The notes under the pieces: generated by a model | The model's database searches: none | Seen by the model: only the letters and a program-made list of their open reading frames with translations | Told to the model about the DNA's origin: nothing | Position numbers and translations under genes: made by a program | NCBI RefSeq assembly: GCF_022458985.1 | Contig: NC_061774.1 | Coordinates: 21,794,697 to 21,858,696, forward strand | Direction: 5' to 3' | Source: Mugil cephalus | Taxonomy: Eukaryota; Chordata; Actinopteri; Mugiliformes; Mugilidae | Length of the DNA: 64,000 nt | Shown here: piece by piece, positions 59,416-64,000 of the stretch | How the letters are laid out: the number at the start of each line of letters is the position of its first letter | How positions within the stretch are numbered: position 1 is the first letter of the stretch

Positions 59416-60130
59416 AAAATAAATTGGCATATGCCAATTGATTTGTATGTGTAGACATTGTATTTGTAGACAGATCGGCAAATACGTACATCGATCTGTA
59501 AATGAGTGATCTATAATTATTGGGCGTCTAAATTGGACGTGGACGATTTGTGGATCTGGTTAAACATTTGCAGATGGAAATACATGCACAAATACTTTTG
59601 CTGTAATAACGGCCCCATATTTGCCAATGAAAACCACAGGCAAATTGTTGATGTGCAGCCTCCTTCTCTCTTTTACCACGGGTTGTTTGGTGAAGTCGTT
59701 AACTGACTGCTGACGATAGGATTTGGACCGTTCGGGGATGCCTTTCCAGATGACCACGGTGTTATTACAGTAGTACTTTTGTTGTATTTTGGGACTTACA
59801 TATTTTGCATGTCACAGTAGAATGGGCTTCATCTTTAGTGAAGTATTTCCCCACACTTGTTCAACCAAATTATTGTAAGGGATGGCTGTTCATTGGTAAT
59901 GACAGATTTTAAAAATAGTCTGTCCTAAAAAAAAAAAATAATACATGTAAGTAACAATGAACAAATGAAAGTATTTATTATGAGTACACGAGTGTGATTC
60001 TATTATGACTACACGAGTATGATTCTGTGGCAATTACTGATGTGATCACGTTGATGTATCAAGACACGCGTGTGGTAAAGTATTTCCTCAATCTGAACTT
60101 TGTGCCGGCCTTTGCATGTGTCACGACGTA
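59416..60130. other. Arm 3 noncoding DNA with a BED-finger scrap
   Basis: Mirror of 22566-22925. The minus strand at about 59774-59875 corresponds to the BED zinc-finger fragment of arm 1. No functional gene. Confidence 0.45.
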
Positions 60131-61295
60131 CGCCCAAAAAAACACAACTCTTTTTGGTTCTATGTTTTATGACGCCTGAGCTCAGTTTCTCTAGCGTCAC
60201 CCAGGCCTGATTACTGCCACACATGTTCTCAATCAAGAAATCACTTCAATAGGACCTGCCTGACAAAGTGACGTACACCAAAATATACTCAAAAGCTAAA
60301 CATCGTGGTGAGAAAGAAAGTAATTGAGATTGATCAGTCTGGAAAGGGTTGTAAGGCCATTTTTAAAGCTTTGGGACTCCAGGAAACCGCAGTGAGAGCC
60401 ATTATCCACAAATGGTGAGAACATGGAATAGTAGTGAATCTTCCCAGTAGTGGCCGGCCAACTAGAAATAACCCCAAGAGCAGCCAAAGAGGTCACAAAA
60501 CACCCCACAAAAACATTCAAAGAACTGCAAGCCTCACTTGTAAGGTCAGTGTTAATGACTCCACCATAAGAAAGAGACTGGGCAAAAATGGCCTCATGGC
60601 AGAACCAAAACAAAAACAACTACTGAGCAAAAAGAACATAAAGGCTTATCTCAGTTTTGCCAGAAAACATCTTGATGAGCCCCAAGACTTTTGGGAAAAT
60701 TCTCTGTGGACTGACAAAGCAAACGTTGAACTTTTGGAAGGTGTGTCCCCCATTAAATGTGGAGTAAAAGAAAACTAGAATTTAAGAAATAGAATATCAC
60801 AGCAACAATCTGGTGGTGGTGACGTGATGGTCTGGGGCTGTTTTGCTGCTTCAGGACCTGGAAGACTTGCTGTGATAAATTAACTATGTATTCTGCTGTC
60901 TACCTAAAAATCCTGAAGGTGAACATCCAGCCATCTGTTCATAACCTCAAGCTGAAATGAACTTGTGTTCTGCAGCAGGACAATGATCCAAAACACAACA
61001 GCAAGTCCATCTCTGAATGGCTAAAGGAAAACTGAATGAAGACTTTGAAGTGTCCTAGTCAAAGACCTGACCTGAATCCTATTGAGATGCTTCGGCATAA
61101 CCGTAAAAAGGCAATTCATGCTCGAAAACCCTCCAATGTGGCTGATTTATAACAGTTCTGCAAAGATGAGTGGGCCAAAATTCCTCCAGAGTGCTGGAAA
61201 AGACTTATGGCAAGTTATCACAAATGCTTGATAGTAGTTGTCGCTGCTAAGGGTGGCCCAACCAGTTATTAGGTTAAGGGGGTAATGACTTTACC
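60131..61295 (+). pseudogene. Tc1-like element remnant, first family (arm 3)
   Basis: Reads VIEIDQSGKGCKAIFKALGL (helix-turn-helix), LPSSGRPTRNNPKSSQRGHK (GRPR-like linker), VNDSTIRKRLGKNGL, then WENSLWTDKANVELL (first Asp), GGGDVMVWGCFAASG, and, broken by stops, the DNDPK and PDLNPIE regions. Many stops and frameshifts. The 3' part matches 38272-38627. Confidence 0.85.
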
Positions 61296-62222
61296 CCCTT
61301 ATAAAGGTTAAAGGTTTTTTTGTTTACATGTGACTAGCCAGCGCTGGTTGTTAATTTGAAGATCATGAAGATAGTCGGGCGTCACCGATGGGTTCACTTA
61401 CACAGTTCTTGGTTGTCTGGCTACATTTTACAACCTCCAGAGCAAGCCTGAGGGCAACGGTGGCAAGGAAAAAGTCCCTTTTAACAGGAAGAAACCTTGA
61501 GCAGAACCCAGCTCATATGGAGGGACCTATCTGCCAAAGGCCAGCCGGGTAGAAAGAGAGAAGATAGAGAGAGAAGAAGAGCAGGGGAAACAAGATAAAC
61601 AAACTTCTGTCATAGATACATACATCCAGCTGAAGGAAACACGTAGGATCTAGTAACATAGCTGATGATCTTATGTGATAGTTTTTGAGTATAACAGGAA
61701 TCATGGGCAGGTTGGTGAATTGTTCATCTAGGTAGGAGTGGACCACTGAAGATGGAGGGGAAGGGAGAGAGTGAGACACAGTGGTTAGTAATAGAAAATA
61801 AATTATAAGAGATAGAAAACAAAATGATAAGATATTAGAGGTCAGGAGCCAGAGAAGAAAGAGGAGAGGACAAGTCCTCAGTGCATCGTCCCCCTGCAGC
61901 CTAGGCCTATAGCAGCATAACTAAGGGATGGTTTAGCCAGCTCAACTATAAGCTTTGTCAAAAAGGAAAGTCTTGAGCCTGACCTTAAACGTAGAGACGG
62001 TGTCTGCAGGCATGCAAAAGATGCTGTAAATTAAGAATTCTTTCAAAAATATAAATAGTGAAAGTCAGTGATTCTGTAGGACCGTATACTCAGTGGTCGG
62101 CCAAGGAAGGAATCGAGTTTATTTCCCTTTGAAATCAGAAATCAGAACATGTTCAGCAGTGCCCTCAGCTCAGAACTGGCAGAAATCAGTGGGACCCAGG
62201 TACAACAATCTACTCTCGGGAG
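61296..62222. mobile_element. Unclassified fish interspersed repeat between two Tc1 remnants
   Basis: About 0.9 kb, noncoding, with the strings AACAGGAAGAAACCTTGAGC and GTGCATCGTCCCCCTGCAGC that I recognise as part of a common teleost repeat, class not known to me. It is absent from arms 1 and 2. Confidence 0.5.
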
Positions 62223-63015
62223 ACGTCTGGCCAGAAGTTGTCTTCACGGAAGAGTAGCAGCAAAAAATCCATCCATCTGACATGGAACCAAGGCCAAGAG
62301 ACTCAACTATGCAAGAAAACATATGAACTAAGGTGCAGACAAATGGCAGCAGGTGCTCTGGACTGATGGGTGAAATTTTAATATTTGTCTGTAGTAGAAG
62401 GCAGTTTGTTCACCTGCTCACCGAAGGGCTAAGGTAGAATAATGAGTGTCTGCAGGCAACACTGGAGCATGGCGAAGGTTCCTTGTAAGTCTGGGGCTGC
62501 ATTTCTGCAAATGGAGTTGGGGATTTGATCACGATTAATGTTGTCCTCAATGCTGAGAAGTACTTATCCGTCATGCAGTACCATGAGGGAGGTGTATGAT
62601 TGGCCTCAAATGTATTGTGCAGCAGGACAAAAAGTCAGCCAAGATCATTAAAAACTTCAGCATAAAGAAGAACAAGTCCTTGAAGTGCTGGCATGGCTCC
62701 CACAGAGCCCTGATCTCAACATCATCGAGTATGTCTGGGATTACATGAACAAACAGAAGGATTTGAGGAAGCCTACATCCACAGATGATCTGTGGTTTGT
62801 TCTCCAAGATGTTTGGAACAATCTACCAGCCCTGTTCCTTCAAAAACTATGTGCAAGTCTGCCTAGAAGAAGTGATGCTGTCTTGAGAGCAAAGGTTGGT
62901 CACACCAGATATCGATTGGATTTAGATTTCTCTTTTGTTCATTCACTGCATTTTGTTAAATCGTTAAATTAACTATTAACACTTCCATTTTTTAAAGCAT
63001 TCTTACAGCATGTCT
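62223..63015 (+). pseudogene. Tc1-like element remnant, second family (arm 3)
   Basis: Same family as 22196-22562 and 38640-39370. The best part is the C-terminal end: LPQSPDLNIIEYVWDYMN, DLWFVLQDVWNNLP, PRRSDAVLRAKVGHTRYRLD. The N-terminal half is broken by stops. Terminal TATTAACACTTCC at about 62973 pairs with GGAAGTGTTAATA of arm 1. Confidence 0.85.
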
Positions 63016-63445
63016 TCACACCTAACTCAGGATCATATTACCTAATTCATGACTTATTGGAGACTCTGGCATCTCAAAGAGGGAACATGGTTTTGGCATC
63101 GTCGTAGATATGTGTCAAGTGACCGCCTGCATGCAGTAGAACTGATCAATGTGCTTTTTCTTCCTTTACTTCACATGTGTGCTACTGAACTGGAGCAAGG
63201 ATGATAGAATTTATAATGATTTATCATAATAATGATCCTCAGTGTAGATATCATCACAGTTTTCCACAAGTGTTTTGCCTGTACACTGGAGTATGTAACG
63301 TCAGCTTCATCTAACAATCAGAGAGAAACATAATACAAATCTTTAACTCTGTGTTTCTGTACAGACACTTTGTTCTGCTACTACTAATACAGAATAATAG
63401 CAGGTGAGCTTTATCGCTGTGTCAGTTTTATAATATTCATCTCGA
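63016..63445. other. Arm 3 noncoding DNA
   Basis: Near-identical to 39385-39800 in arm 2. No gene recognised. Confidence 0.4.
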
Positions 63446-63657
63446 CCTTGTCATGCATTCAACTTGACTCTTACTGCAGGAGTGAAACACAAGTTAAAGC
63501 ACAGGTCATAATCCTTCCTTCACCAGCTGCAGCTGCTGCAACACAGAGAGATGGAAAGAGAAGTAAATGGATCGCTGCATTACGAAGAAACAATGGAATC
63601 CAGGGACAGAAACCTGGTGTTTTGGTTCACATTTCGTGTCAAGTAATATTAATGTAA
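63446..63657 (+). pseudogene. THAP-like zinc finger remnant (arm 3)
   Basis: Nearly identical to 39803-40000: QRDGKRSKWIAALRRNN in one frame and WNPGTETWCFGSHFVSSN in the next. It has three extra bases in a CTG run, and the first Cys of the C-x2-H pair context is changed to Cys-Phe. Confidence 0.5.
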
Positions 63658-63880
63658 GCTGTATTTTTTGAACGTCTGGAGGGCTATCAGATAAGTTTAT
63701 CGATGTTGTTTTGGCGTAGGTACAGCCGACAGTGACTATTTCAGTTCCAACAATAAAACAGTAAACGGAATGTTTGTGATCACTTCTCGTCATCTTTTTA
63801 ACATCCGGATGGACGCTGCAGTATTGTTTGGCTATGTTACTAATGTTACTTCTCAGTAAAGCTCTTAGCATTCACATAGG

Positions 63881-64000
63881 CGATCCACAAGTACCAGAAC
63901 TTTAGTATAAGTATAGTATTTCCCAGTGTTCAAATGAGGCCAATATAAATATCAGGATAACAAGCCAATATTTATGGATCATTTGTTATTTGATAACAAA
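63881..64000. other. Unassigned end of window
   Basis: Unique AT-rich DNA beyond the end of arm 3. Nothing recognised. Confidence 0.4.

Larger units (their letters stand above)
52440..63880. repeat. Segmental duplication arm 3 (st3gal5 copy D and its flank), inverted
   Basis: Matches arm 1 in reverse orientation and arm 2 in the same orientation. Compared with them it has the longest Tc1 content, an extra interspersed repeat at 61300-62220 and no Ty3/gypsy fragment. Similarity ends at about 63880, where the sequence after GCTCTTAGCATTCACATAGG becomes unique. Confidence 0.85.

Overview
The window is vertebrate, almost certainly teleost fish, nuclear DNA. It is AT-rich and intron-rich with GT-AG splicing. 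It carries microsatellites and fish-type transposable elements (Tc1/mariner, LINE, Penelope-like, Ty3/gypsy, hAT, MITEs, tRNA-SINE). Most short open frames are noise; the real genes had to be assembled from exons.

Layout. (1) Bases 1-386 are the last two exons of polr1a (RNA polymerase I largest subunit), + strand. (2) Bases about 1650-17466 hold st3gal5 copy A (GM3 synthase, lactosylceramide alpha-2,3-sialyltransferase), + strand: an upstream CCAAT-box promoter and noncoding exon, then seven coding exons that join without a frame break to give 367 aa. The polr1a-st3gal5 neighbourhood matches other vertebrates and supports orthology. Intron 1 of copy A contains a 3.57 kb direct tandem duplication. 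(3) Bases 19.4-28.8 kb hold a repeat-rich flank followed by copy B (+), broken by a deletion in exon 6. (4) Bases 28.8-32.0 kb are a 5'-truncated LINE with a nested Tc1-like element. (5) Bases 32.0-41.6 kb are copy C (-) with the mirror image of copy B's flank; C is broken by an 11-nt frameshift in exon 3, and a Ty3/gypsy fragment lies in its flank. (6) Bases 41.6-50.4 kb are unrelated DNA with an L1-type remnant and a truncated SAM-domain gene interrupted by a hAT element. (7) Bases 50.40-50.62 kb are a + strand remnant of a fifth st3gal5 copy (intron 6 only), then a second copy of the same LINE. (8) Bases 52.4-63.9 kb are copy D (-), with all seven exons intact (366 aa), plus the same mirrored flank. 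The last ~120 bases are unassigned.

The main result is a lineage-specific st3gal5 cluster built as inverted pairs (gene+ / LINE / gene-), with one pair nearly intact and one pair reduced on its left side. A and D look coding-competent; B and C are pseudogenes. The duplicated unit starts downstream of the copy A promoter, so the extra copies lack the original promoter and carry a transposon-built 5' flank instead. Gene products: polr1a acts in nucleolar rRNA transcription; st3gal5 is a Golgi type II membrane enzyme starting ganglio-series ganglioside synthesis. All statements come from reading the sequence; no alignment or database search was run.
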